Source: Hygrophila difformis (Eukaryota > Streptophyta > Magnoliopsida > Lamiales > Acanthaceae). From it: 64,000 nucleotides of DNA. Shown here piece by piece: positions 1 to 10,244 of the stretch; the stretch's first letter is position 1, and each line of letters opens with the position of its first letter. The stretch is taken from positions 16,913,672 to 16,977,671 of the forward strand of contig JAOANR010000002.1 in NCBI GenBank assembly GCA_030278955.1. The letters run 5' to 3'. A program made the translations under genes and the position numbers. Under the pieces are notes generated by a model, which was not told the DNA's origin, searched no databases, and saw only the letters and a program-made list of their open reading frames with translations.

Positions 1-384
1 TAGATTGTGTACACCAATTCATTAAAATTTACACAAAATTGTAACGATCAATTCATGAACACTCATTCTCCAAAGGGAAGCTGAAATTGAAAGGGCGAAT
101 GAAGCAAGGACATACCGAGCAATTCTAGAATGCAATTCTAGAAGCTGAAATTATGCAATTCCTAGGGCTGGCCAAAGAATGTCGCATGGCGATCAATACA
201 AGAACTCATAGCAAAATACTAACAAAGCTAACAAAAAACCCAGAAACCCATAGCGAAACCGCTGCAAAGGCAACAAGGAAGCCCATAAACCCAGAAGGCT
301 TCAACCCAAGAAAGGCAACAAGTAATTCAAATTAAAAGCCCGAAATCCCCAAATTCAAAGAAATCACAGACTCCTACAGAAAAT
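1..384. other. Unassigned sequence at window start
   Basis: No recognised domain, repeat or RNA gene. Short open frames exist, but none resembles a known protein. The stretch leads into the duplicated exon-like block that follows and may belong to the same gene or gene fragment on the minus strand. Confidence 0.3.
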
Positions 385-625
385 CCCCAAATTCAACTGA
401 TGAACAACAAATACATACCGGAAGTTACCTGCGGTGGAGGAGCCAACGCGAGGCGAAGTATCAGACGAGCCAGAGGCAACGGCCGCGCAACATCTGCCTA
501 AGGCCCCCCAAATTCAACGATGAACAACAAATACATACCGGAAGTTATCTGCGGTGGAGGAGCCGACGCGAGGCGAAGTATCATACGAGCCAGAGGCAAC
601 GGCCGCGCAACGTCTGCCTAAGGCC
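385..625 (-). repeat. Tandemly duplicated 120-bp exon-like block
   Basis: Two adjacent copies (about 385-504 and 505-625) differ at only a handful of positions. On the minus strand the upstream copy reads as an exon of 101 bases (639 to 539). It is preceded by CTTGCAG and followed by the donor GTATGT, and is open throughout one frame. The downstream copy keeps the donor at about 419, but the gap between copies is too short for a normal plant intron. The encoded peptide contains SGSYDTSPRVGSS and is not recognised. This is either a duplicated 5' exon of an unknown gene or a piece of a non-coding repeat. Confidence 0.5.
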
Positions 626-838
626 TGAAGTCGTTGGGCCTGCAAGCGAAAAGAATCAGAGAGAAGAAATTTGAGGAAAATGAGCGGTGTAATTTCAGTT
701 TAGGGAAGATGGAATTTCAGAAGGGCGCACCGACAACGGAGGTGGCTACCGACGGCGATTGGGTCACGGCGACGAGACGATGGCCACGGTAGACGATTGG
801 CAAAGGACGGCGGCGACACGAGCGCGGAAGCGGCAAGG
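626..838. other. GC-rich flank of the LTR insertion
   Basis: GC-rich, exon-like sequence that would join 5957 onward if the LTR element were removed. No product is recognised in any frame. The last five bases, CAAGG (834-838), are repeated at 5952-5956 and form the target duplication of the LTR element. Confidence 0.45.
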
Positions 839-1379
839 TGTAATACCCCAAATTTTTATCATCGTCCAAAGGAATAAAATTTATTCCGATCAATGTCGAA
901 ATATATCCGAGAAGAAGAAAATAATTTATCACAATAAATTATTGCTCGGAAATAAAACGCCGATAGATTTAAATTCAAAATGGAATAAAAGAGGGAAAGG
1001 AAGCCCGAAGACATTCCATGAATTCAGTCAAAATAATTGGAATTAAATTCATGAAGGAAAAGAATTTTAATTCCAAGAACCCGTGAAGTCTGAAGAAATT
1101 TAATGATACAAGTTATTGCACGGGAATCAAAAGACGACAAATTGGAAGCCGACGAACCCGAGAAATCGCCATCGAAAATTTAAATCCAAAAATAAAGAAT
1201 TGGATTTAAATTATTAAAACCGAAATAATTCCGAGAGAGCGGAATTTATTATTTATCGGAAGATAGCAACTCGAAACGAGTTTATCGAATTGTCCCAACA
1301 ATCACGGATAATTCCCACATTATGATTTTTATTTTTGTAGATAAGAAATATTAAAATTTAAAAAAAAAAAAAAAAGAAG

Positions 1380-1455
1380 TTACTGTAGCACTACTGTAGC
1401 GCTACTGTAGCACTACTGTAGCACGTGGCTACTGTAGCAGTAGGCTACTGTAGCA
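1380..1455. repeat. CTACTGTAGCA short tandem array inside LTR
   Basis: Six copies of ACTGTAGC with 3-9 base spacers follow directly after an A-rich run. Each unit is nearly its own reverse complement (GCTACTGTAGC against GCTACAGTAGC), so the array can fold into several alternative hairpins. Present only in the complete LTR, because the truncated LTR lacks this part. Confidence 0.8.
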
Positions 1456-3005
1456 GCCGCCCAATTGTCGGCTTAGGCCTCCAAATCCGGGATTCCTTGT
1501 CCCTTTAATGACCAAAACCCACCCCTAACACCCCATTTTCAGCCTCCACATCAATAATTCATCCCCAAAACTCTCCCAAACTCTCCCAAAGCCAAAACAC
1601 TCTTCCGACGAACTTCCGGCGACCTTCCGACGAGTTTCCGGCAACCAAATCCGACCAAGGAAGTGTGTAGATCAAGGATTGCAAGCTTTGGATTGTTGGT
1701 AAGATGTTAATCAAGTTTTCATATGGTTTTAAGATCATAACCATCATCCTAACTTACGAATCTTCATATTCAAACACAAATCGGAGCCAATGGAGGAATA
1801 AATCGGGTGGAAGAGATTCGTTCGCGACATCCCGTGGATTCCGGACGACCCCTTGACCTCCTAGAAATTATTCCCACTGTAAGTTAACCTTACTATGGTT
1901 TTGGGTGACTTAAAATGCAACCAAACATAGAGATTCAACTCAAGGAAATTAACAAAAATCTGTCAACAAGAGAAAACCCTCAACGCAGCGTTTTCGTATG
2001 AATTTTTCGAACCCTTAAAAGTCTTCAAACGGAAAAACCCAAAACATGAAAAACATTCTTAAGACATTAATCTAGCTACTGTAAAAATTTCATAATTTTT
2101 CATCGTGTTTTGATATCCGAAAACGACCATGAACAGACCTGCCATCGACTTAGATCTTGAAGTGGTGATAGATTCTTTATTCATACTTGTTGGTTATTTT
2201 GACCTTGGATCTAGGCCGATCTAGGATTGGTGTTGAACATAAGAATTGTAGATCTATGAGTTTGGAATATTACTGTAAGTTTTTAGAATTTTTCGTTGAG
2301 ATTTGAGCCTCCGAACTCGAGCCAATCCGATCTGCGTTAGAACCGATGTCAAGAACCTTGACAGATTTCATAATCAAACTTGATGAGCATATTTCTATTA
2401 CTTCGAGTGTTCAAACCTGAAAACTCAAAACTAAGATTTTGATCCTAAAAGCTTAAGCTATATTGTGTAAAAATTTCAAAGATTTTCATCAAGTTTTGAT
2501 ACCCCAAATCGTATCGGACATATTCTGCGTTTTTAGGAATTGTCAAAGGATGACAGATTTCATAACCGATCTTGAGGAGCTTATTCCTATCATTTCTAGC
2601 CCGAACCAATCTTTGAGTTCTAAACAAAAGTTGTTGCAAATCAAGTCTAGTATGTGCCTGTAAAATTTCAGAATTTTTGAAGTCCATTTGATATGTCAAA
2701 AAGTCAAATCTTTGAAAGGTGTCAAACCTGAATCCTGACAGCATACTATTTGAGTAGAAAACTTGATTTTTGACATGCTTCCCATCGTTTTTCCGAAAAA
2801 CTTAAAACACGAAAGTTGTTCGTTGGGATGTTTTTGAGATGATGTACAAATTTCAAATCAATCGCCTAAGAAATGGATTTTTAAACCAAAAAGGCGTAAA
2901 CTGTGACATCGATCGGTTTTAAACTTGAGAGATCTTGAAATCTTGTCGAAACATGAAATTAGCCTTTAAGGTTTAAATGATTGGGAATCCCTTTGAGATA
3001 AAATA

Positions 3006-3229
3006 CAATTGAAATATCTTGCTTGCCGAAAGGCAATTGAAATATCTTGCTTGCCGAAAGGCAATTGAAATATCTTGCTTGCCGAAAGGCAATTGAAATA
3101 TCTTGCTTGCCGAAAGGCAATTGAAATATCTTGCTTGCCGAAAGGCAATTGAAATATCTTGCTTGCCGAAAGGCAATTGAAATATCTTGCTTGCCGAAAG
3201 GCAATTGAAATATAATGCTTGCCGAATGG
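3006..3229. repeat. 28-bp minisatellite in LTR (first array)
   Basis: Seven near-perfect head-to-tail copies plus one diverged copy of a 28-bp unit containing TATCTTGCTTGCCGAAAGG. Because 28 is one more than a multiple of three, the minus-strand reading cycles through all frames, and all three frames stay open. This yields a 28-residue repeating peptide. It is not treated as coding. Confidence 0.9.
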
Positions 3230-4072
3230 GATTGAAATATAAACTTGAAACATGAGACATGAGAAACTGTGCCAAGATGGCCAATGAAGTACTTGAAATG
3301 CGATACGGCTGCGGCCGCCGGATCACCGGCTAAATGATATATTGTTGAGATGATGGCGTAACGGGAAATAAATTAAAAAAAAGCTCAGATTTTACGAAAT
3401 TGGCTGCGGCCGCCGGATTGCCGGCTAAATTAAATATTGTTGAAATGGTTATGTAACGGGAGAACAAAATATTTAATATTTTTAAGTATTTATTTAATTA
3501 TGCCTTGCAAATCATTTTACTATGTACGTTGAATTATGATCACGTGGGAATTCGTGTTTTAAATCATGCCATTTATTTATAGTGGATGATTAACTCAAAT
3601 TGTGTATTACCTACAAGATATGTTTTTATTAAAAATTTAATTAAAGGCTTTGAAACCCCTAACCCATGCTATGTGTTAACTTACTCAGCGCGTTTTTGCT
3701 GACCCAAACCATTTATCCCCTTTTTCTTACAGAGAATGAAGATTATGCATCGTCATATGCATACATGGGAAGATTTGGGGAAATCTCTATTTTAAATCCC
3801 TGCATTAATTACGACTTGCATGAACGGGACTGTTTAACCCGTGTTTTGGCCATGTCGGCCCTTATACTATATTTCCGCTGCACAATTTATTTTTCCGCTG
3901 CAACTTTGATGTATTATTTTTAAATTACTTATGAATGGGCTGTTTGAATATTTTAAATTCTGAAAAACCATAGCCTTGCATCTCTTTAGTGAGCTCGGAG
4001 AAACCGTGTCTTGCTAGGGAGGTGTGGCGGTGGCATCCCGGCCTGGGTTACCAAAACCGGGGTGTTACAATG

Positions 4073-5951
4073 TGGTTATTTTGACCTTGGATCTAGGCCG
4101 ATCTAGGATTGGTGTTGAACATAAGAATTGTAGATCTATGAGTTTGGAATATTACTGTAAGTTTTTAGAATTTTTCGTTGAGATTTGAGCCTCCGAACTC
4201 GAGCCAATCCGATCTGCGTTAGAACCGATGTCAAGAACCTTGACAGATTTCATAATCAAACTTGATGAGCATATTTCTATTACTTCGAGTGTTCAAACCT
4301 GAAAACTCAAAACTAAGATTTTGATCCTAAAAGCTTAAGCTATATTGTGTAAAAATTTCAAAGATTTTCATCAAGTTTTGATACCCCAAATCGTATCGGA
4401 CATATTCTGCGTTTTTAGGAATTGTCAAAGGATGACAGATTTCATAACCGATCTTGAGGAGCTTATTCCTATCATTTCTAGCCCGAACCAATCTTTGAGT
4501 TCTAAACAAAAGTTGTTGCAAATCAAGTCTAGTATGTGCCTGTAAAATTTCAGAATTTTTGAAGTCCATTTGATATGTCAAAAAGTCAAATCTTTGAAAG
4601 GTGTCAAACCTGAATCCTGACAGCATACTATTTGAGTAGAAAACTTGATTTTTGACATGCTTCCCATCGTTTTTCCGAAAAACTTAAAACACGAAAGTTG
4701 TTCGTTGGGATGTTTTTGAGATGATGTACAAATTTCAAATCAATCGCCTAAGAAATGGATTTTTAAACCAAAAAGGCGTAAACTGTGACATCGATCGGTT
4801 TTAAACTTGAGAGATCTTGAAATCTTGTCGAAACATGAAATTAGCCTTTAAGGTTTAAATGATTGGGAATCCCTTTGAGATAAAATACAATTGAAATATC
4901 TTGCTTGCCGAAAGGCAATTGAAATATCTTGCTTGCCGAAAGGCAATTGAAATATCTTGCTTGCCGAAAGGCAATTGAAATATCTTGCTTGCCGAAAGGC
5001 AATTGAAATATCTTGCTTGCCGAAAGGCAATTGAAATATCTTGCTTGCCGAAAGGCAATTGAAATATCTTGCTTGCCGAAAGGCAATTGAAATATAATGC
5101 TTGCCGAATGGGATTGAAATATAAACTTGAAACATGAGACATGAGAAACTGTGCCAAGATGGCCAATGAAGTACTTGAAATGCGATACGGCTGCGGCCGC
5201 CGGATCACCGGCTAAATGATATATTGTTGAGATGATGGCGTAACGGGAAATAAATTAAAAAAAAGCTCAGATTTTACGAAATTGGCTGCGGCCGCCGGAT
5301 TGCCGGCTAAATTAAATATTGTTGAAATGGTTATGTAACGGGAGAACAAAATATTTAATATTTTTAAGTATTTATTTAATTATGCCTTGCAAATCATTTT
5401 ACTATGTACGTTGAATTATGATCACGTGGGAATTCGTGTTTTAAATCATGCCATTTATTTATAGTGGATGATTAACTCAAATTGTGTATTACCTACAAGA
5501 TATGTTTTTATTAAAAATTTAATTAAAGGCTTTGAAACCCCTAACCCATGCTATGTGTTAACTTACTCAGCGCGTTTTTGCTGACCCAAACCATTTATCC
5601 CCTTTTTCTTACAGAGAATGAAGATTATGCATCGTCATATGCATACATGGGAAGATTTGGGGAAATCTCTATTTTAAATCCCTGCATTAATTACGACTTG
5701 CATGAACGGGACTGTTTAACCCGTGTTTTGGCCATGTCGGCCCTTATACTATATTTCCGCTGCACAATTTATTTTTCCGCTGCAACTTTGATGTATTATT
5801 TTTAAATTACTTATGAATGGGCTGTTTGAATATTTTAAATTCTGAAAAACCATAGCCTTGCATCTCTTTAGTGAGCTCGGAGAAACCGTGTCTTGCTAGG
5901 GAGGTGTGGCGGTGGCATCCCGGCCTGGGTTACCAAAACCGGGGTGTTACA
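4073..5951 (-). repeat. Truncated LTR (1879 bp), 5' LTR of the element
   Basis: Matches 2191-4069 at a constant offset of 1882; no difference was seen by eye, and the open frames in both copies give identical peptides. The part equal to 839-2190 is missing. The filler ATG (4070-4072) separates it from the complete LTR. Its outer end carries the expected TGTAACACC terminus and target duplication. Confidence 0.8.
4888..5111. repeat. 28-bp minisatellite in LTR (second array)
   Basis: Copy of the 3006-3229 array in the truncated LTR. It has the same number of units and the same diverged last unit, so the array has not changed length since the two LTRs separated. Confidence 0.9.
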
Positions 5952-5956
5952 CAAGG

Positions 5957-6759
5957 GCACGCTCTCGGACGTAGACAAAAGCAAGAACAATGCAACGACG
6001 ATAATGAGAGGAATCGAGCTGTGAAATTGAATAAGTGCACAAGGAGGGGTAAAATGGACAGAATGAGTCGATGATTACTGTTCAACATTTAGGTACTGTT
6101 CATGACCAGTGATGCATATATAAATATTAGATATATATATATATATTTAAGATATGTAATCTTGTTGAATCCATATACTCCGACAATCGACATGGTTTGT
6201 AATAAGAGTGCGTTAGTGATAACACCGTGTCCTTTCGTGGCACAAAAAATAGGGTATTGCATTACTAAATTTATCTCATTATATCACTTAATTTTTTTTT
6301 TCTGATGCCATAATACACGATGTGTTTTGATAATTAGACCGATGAGTTGGTCATGCAATTTTATCTTCTTTAATTACTACTAGTATTGAAGATATGGGCG
6401 AGGAAGCCATGTCGTCGCCTTGGTTGTTGCCCCTTTCCTCACCCATTTTCTCACCGTTTCCTCACTCATTTCCGCGCTCATTTCATCGCCTTCGTTCTCG
6501 CTCAGTTCCTCTCCCCGTATGAGGAAATGCTCGACCAACATGGGAACCCGACGATGATCCAGGCGACGACCATATTTCGTCAACTGTGTCCTCACCTTCA
6601 GGCCTAGGCGAGAACTTAGGTGAGGAAACTGTGTCCCCACCTTCCAACACTTTGTGAAATATTTAAAATATTAAATTACTTAAGTTTACAAAATTAATAT
6701 GGATTAGGAATTCAAATCAATCAAAACAACAAAGAGAACTTTGAAAATTTCTTGCCAAA
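5957..6759. other. Intergenic sequence between LTR element and MITE
   Basis: Begins with the other half of the disrupted locus. It contains an (AT)n run at about 6128-6146 and a block at 6385-6640 rich in CCTCAC/GTGAGG words that looks TE-derived but has no identifiable ends. No gene or RNA gene seen. Confidence 0.4.
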
Positions 6760-6761
6760 TA

Positions 6762-7021
6762 CTTCCTCCGTAATTGAATGTTGTTAACGTTTGCATAGTA
6801 AACACTATTCATTGAGTAACTTTAATTCGACTTTTAACACAGTTCCATAAGATAAAATATAGTCAAGTGAGATGTTGTTGGATCCGTCTAATCACATTAT
6901 TTTAGAATATTAAACTTTTATAATTTTTTACTTTTATACAATTTGAGATATTAATCGTTAAACATTTGCATTGGATTGCGTGAAAACATGAAATGTTAAT
7001 ATCATTAAATTACGGAGGGAG
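6762..7021. mobile_element. Stowaway-like MITE (260 bp)
   Basis: The left end CTTCCTCCGTAATTGAATG and the right end, read on the minus strand as CTCCCTCCGTAATTTAATG, are inverted copies that continue imperfectly for about 40 bases. Both sides are flanked by TA (6760-6761, 7022-7023). The CTCCCTCCGT terminus and TA duplication are the established signature of Stowaway (Tc1/mariner) MITEs in plants. There is no coding capacity. Confidence 0.85.
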
Positions 7022-7035
7022 TATACAACATTTTC

Positions 7036-7215
7036 AGGGGGCGTTTGGTTCGGGGGATCCAAGATTATTTTCCTACTGACTAGGAAATGAAACACGCCCA
7101 TGTTTGGTTGGGGGCACGTTTCATGTGGAAATATCACATTCCGACCCACCAAGGTGGGAATGTTAAGGGTTTTGGGTGGGAATGTGTTTCCCACCCAATA
7201 GTAAAGTATTCTTAG
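7036..7215. repeat. Possible single end of a DNA transposon
   Basis: Starts GGGGGCGTTTGGTTCG, a terminus style common in plant MITEs of the PIF/Harbinger or hAT groups, followed by further GTTTGGTTGGG and GGTGGGAATG words. No matching inverted end was found before the assembly gap, so the element is truncated, or its partner lies in the 500-N gap. Confidence 0.35.
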
Positions 7216-7860
7216 ACTACCGTCCATATTTTGCCTATTTTTATATTAATTTGTCTTTTATACTCTCAAATTTTATACTTATTTTATTTTATAAATTTGG
7301 ATATTTTTATTCTAAAAATAATAAATATATGAAACTTAATTTAAAAATTAATTGAAAATTTTTAATTTTTTAAATATATATTTTCATATTTGCTTAAAAT
7401 TTATTTATTTTTTATATACAAAAAATAATGGAGTAAGAATTTAGTGACATTAAATTACTAATTATTATACAATAAATTATATATAAATTTTTTTCTATAT
7501 TTTAAAAATAAATCGGTTTAAATATTATAATTTTATGTTTATATTTATACTTTATTTTTTTCAACATAATTACTAATTAATTATATATAATATATTTTTG
7601 AGTTTAATTATTTATTTAAATTGATATATATTTATTTATTTATTTTAAATTTAAATATTTATTTTAATTAAGTTTATATTACACATTTTATTTTATCTTC
7701 AAATTTCATTATTGAATTTTTTATTGTTCAAATTAAAGTTGTAATTTAATTATTTCATTCTTAATTTATTAATATTTTTACTTTTAATTTATGATTTATT
7801 TTAATTTTATATATATAAGATATTACAATAAAAAACATGAAATGTGACTTACCAAGATGA
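7216..7860. other. Very AT-rich spacer
   Basis: Over 600 bases composed almost wholly of A and T, with long T and TTTATTT runs. No gene, RNA gene or repeat boundary can be supported. Confidence 0.6.
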
Positions 7861-8051
7861 CATATGTATAGACTCTCATTTTACCAACACGGGTTCGCGA
7901 CTACTCCTTTGCAATTGGGTGAATGTGTAAGCTTGAAGTTGAAGAAGTGGGTTGTAGTTGGTGATGGATATGCAGGGATGATATAGGTTTAGTTCGAGCC
8001 CTCCTAGAATAAAAATTTTGCACATTTGAGGGTTTTTAGAGACCGAAAATT

Positions 8052-8551
8052 NNNNNNNNNNNNNNNNNNNNNNNNNNNNNNNNNNNNNNNNNNNNNNNNN
8101 NNNNNNNNNNNNNNNNNNNNNNNNNNNNNNNNNNNNNNNNNNNNNNNNNNNNNNNNNNNNNNNNNNNNNNNNNNNNNNNNNNNNNNNNNNNNNNNNNNNN
8201 NNNNNNNNNNNNNNNNNNNNNNNNNNNNNNNNNNNNNNNNNNNNNNNNNNNNNNNNNNNNNNNNNNNNNNNNNNNNNNNNNNNNNNNNNNNNNNNNNNNN
8301 NNNNNNNNNNNNNNNNNNNNNNNNNNNNNNNNNNNNNNNNNNNNNNNNNNNNNNNNNNNNNNNNNNNNNNNNNNNNNNNNNNNNNNNNNNNNNNNNNNNN
8401 NNNNNNNNNNNNNNNNNNNNNNNNNNNNNNNNNNNNNNNNNNNNNNNNNNNNNNNNNNNNNNNNNNNNNNNNNNNNNNNNNNNNNNNNNNNNNNNNNNNN
8501 NNNNNNNNNNNNNNNNNNNNNNNNNNNNNNNNNNNNNNNNNNNNNNNNNNN
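8052..8551. other. Assembly gap (500 N)
   Basis: Exactly 500 undetermined bases, the usual placeholder for a gap of unknown size. Open frames that appear to cross it are artefacts. Sequences on either side should not be assumed to be contiguous. Confidence 0.99.
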
Positions 8552-9114
8552 GTCAACGAATGGGAGGATACACACCTTTACGCACATTAGAGTCATTCGA
8601 GGTGTTGCGAGATCGTCATTCTGGATGCTTTTCTCCACTACCATGTAAGGCTCGATCGCTGTATTAGATAAAAAAATATGAACCCTAAACCTCTTGCCAT
8701 GCAGTGGGGGAGAATTTCCATCATGTTCGTGGGAAAGGCATTGTGGGCACACATGCCACGGCAGAAGCCGGGGTGAATATTCTCAACATCTCCGACCATG
8801 CACTTCTTAATTTCTTCTGACAATAAATGTCGGATCAAATCATTCCACTAGGTATAAACTAAAATGCACACGGGCACAATATCTTACCGCGGGCCAGGAG
8901 CGTTGATCATTATGCGTGGCAAGAATATGCCGTAGCAGCCCGCCAGCCAGCTTTGCACGGGGAGTTCCTGCATTTAGTAGATGCAGCATCATTTGAAAGC
9001 AGCATCATTTGATGCAGTTTTCACGGGCATCCGTCATTTGCGGCGCGAGATCAATTGGCACGAGACCAAATAAACGGAAATATCTTCAGTCATTTTAGGC
9101 CTACCGGACTGGCG
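8552..9114. repeat. Diverged fragment of the palindrome repeat family
   Basis: The stretch CACTACCATGTAAGGCTCGATCGCTG at about 8637-8662 and the sequence after it resemble 12107-12135 and 12892-12915 in the large palindrome. This is therefore an older, scrambled member of that family. The rest is unassigned, apart from the local repeat GCAGCATCATTTGA at about 8983-9014. Confidence 0.45.
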
Positions 9115-10075
9115 CGTTGCAACGATCGGCCGGCGAGTCGGATGAGGTTGCGGTGCGGGGTGAAATGCTTTGGCGTTCGGACGAGGGGACAAGAATAAGG
9201 ATGTACTCCACTGATGGACAGTTAGTCCTGGGCTATTCGAAACATCTTCAGCATTCTTATGACGGCGAATGCTCAAACTCTTTCCCAACTTCAGGTATGC
9301 AGGCGACAATGATCTTCGGCGAGGTTTTGGGTAACTGCTGCGCCCAGCACGCTACTGGGCATGTTTTCTCGCGTCGACGTCCGTATGGAGGAATATTGCA
9401 GCCGTTCGTCCTTAGCCCACTTTTCCATTAATCTGCATGGCCCGGAAGTTCTGGATTGCCCGATATGTTTTGATGAAATCTAGACATACCAGCAACATAG
9501 ATAGCACCATTTAGTTCGGTTGCATATGGTGCAGTCGGCTGAGAGAGGTTGAACATAGGGAGAAAAAATACTAGGGGTCGACATAATCGAGCTTGTAGCA
9601 GTCATCCCTTGTCTACCTCTTGGTATTTTTTCTCCCTATGTTCAACCTCTCTCAGCCGACTGCACCATATGCAACCGAACTTAATGGTGCTATCTATGTT
9701 GCTGGTATGTCTAGATTTCATCGAAACATATTGGGCAATCCAGAACTTCCGGGCCATGCAGATTAATGGAAAAGTGGGCTAAGGACGAGCGGGTGAAAAA
9801 TTCCTCCATACGGACCTCGACGCGAGAAACATGCCAAGTAGGGAACGGGCGCAGCAATTACCCAAAACCTCGCCGAACAGCATGGTCGCATGCATACCTG
9901 CAGTTGGCAGAGTTTGAGCATTTTCGACATCACAAATGCTGAAGGTTGTTCGGAAAGTCGAGGAGTAATTGTACATCAGTGGACGTCCCAATTCTCCATG
10001 CCCCTTAGTCGGAACGCCGAAGGACGTCGTCCCACACCGCATCCTCATCTTCCTCGGTGTCCGATTGTTAGCGGA
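9115..10075. repeat. Large imperfect inverted repeat I
   Basis: The left arm (about 9115-9583) is the reverse complement of the right arm (about 9614-10075), with scattered mismatches and small indels; the spacer is about 30 bases. Matching landmarks include TTGAACATAGGGAGAAAAAATAC (9551-9573) against its complement at 9624-9646. The flanks of CCGGAAGTTCTGGAT also match its complement near 9745. A transcript would fold into a hairpin of roughly 450 bp. Short open frames in the arms do not resemble known proteins. Confidence 0.8.
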
Positions 10076-10244
10076 TTGCCTGAAGGCGTCCTTGGTGGAC
10101 GGAAAGTCGGGATTGCTGGTTGTGATGTTGCGGCATCTCTAGATGCTGGAGGCTATGTTCGAAGCAGGCAACGTCGGCACATGCCTGTGCTGAGGCACAA
10201 CATATAAACGGGCACCATCGGCATGTGGAAGCATGCTAGGTCGA

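Larger units (their letters stand above)
839..4069 (-). repeat. Complete LTR (3231 bp), 3' LTR of the element
   Basis: It has TG...CA ends and is related along much of its length to the solo LTR at 43203-46018 and to the LTRs at 60650 and 61691. Shared blocks include the TGTAACACC end and the following 100 bases with the GACACGGTTTCTCCGAGC segment, plus the 3' end around the TCTCCGAGAAGAAG segment. It holds two tandem arrays, at 1380-1455 and 3006-3229. It encodes no protein. Open frames of 60-117 codons inside it follow from the minisatellite and are repeated exactly in the second LTR. Confidence 0.75.
839..5951 (-). mobile_element. LTR retrotransposon remnant with internal deletion
   Basis: Read on the minus strand, the element starts TGTAACACCCCGG at 5951 and ends GGGTATTACA at 839. 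Both outer ends are flanked by the 5-bp duplication CAAGG (834-838, 5952-5956). Inside are one complete LTR (839-4069) and one truncated LTR (4073-5951), separated by 3 bases. No gag, pol, primer-binding site or polypurine tract remains. The termini and length fit plant Gypsy-like LTR families, but without internal sequence the superfamily is unproven. The simplest reading is an insertion that later lost its interior and 1352 bp of its 5' LTR. The absence of visible differences between the two LTRs points to a young insertion, or to an assembly duplication. Confidence 0.8.

Noticed and set aside
3006..3229. CRISPR-like array of 28-bp repeats
   Set aside because: The units are directly adjacent with no spacers, lie inside a plant LTR and are repeated in the sister LTR. 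It is a minisatellite.
6128..6146. Promoter TATA element in the ATATAT run
   Set aside because: It is a dinucleotide microsatellite with no gene downstream.
6385..6640. Palindromic transposon suggested by CCTCAC and GTGAGG words
   Set aside because: The words are short and scattered. No consistent inverted ends or target duplication could be found.
7876..8752. Open frames of more than 200 codons across the gap
   Set aside because: They consist of undetermined bases in 8052-8551 and have no coding support.
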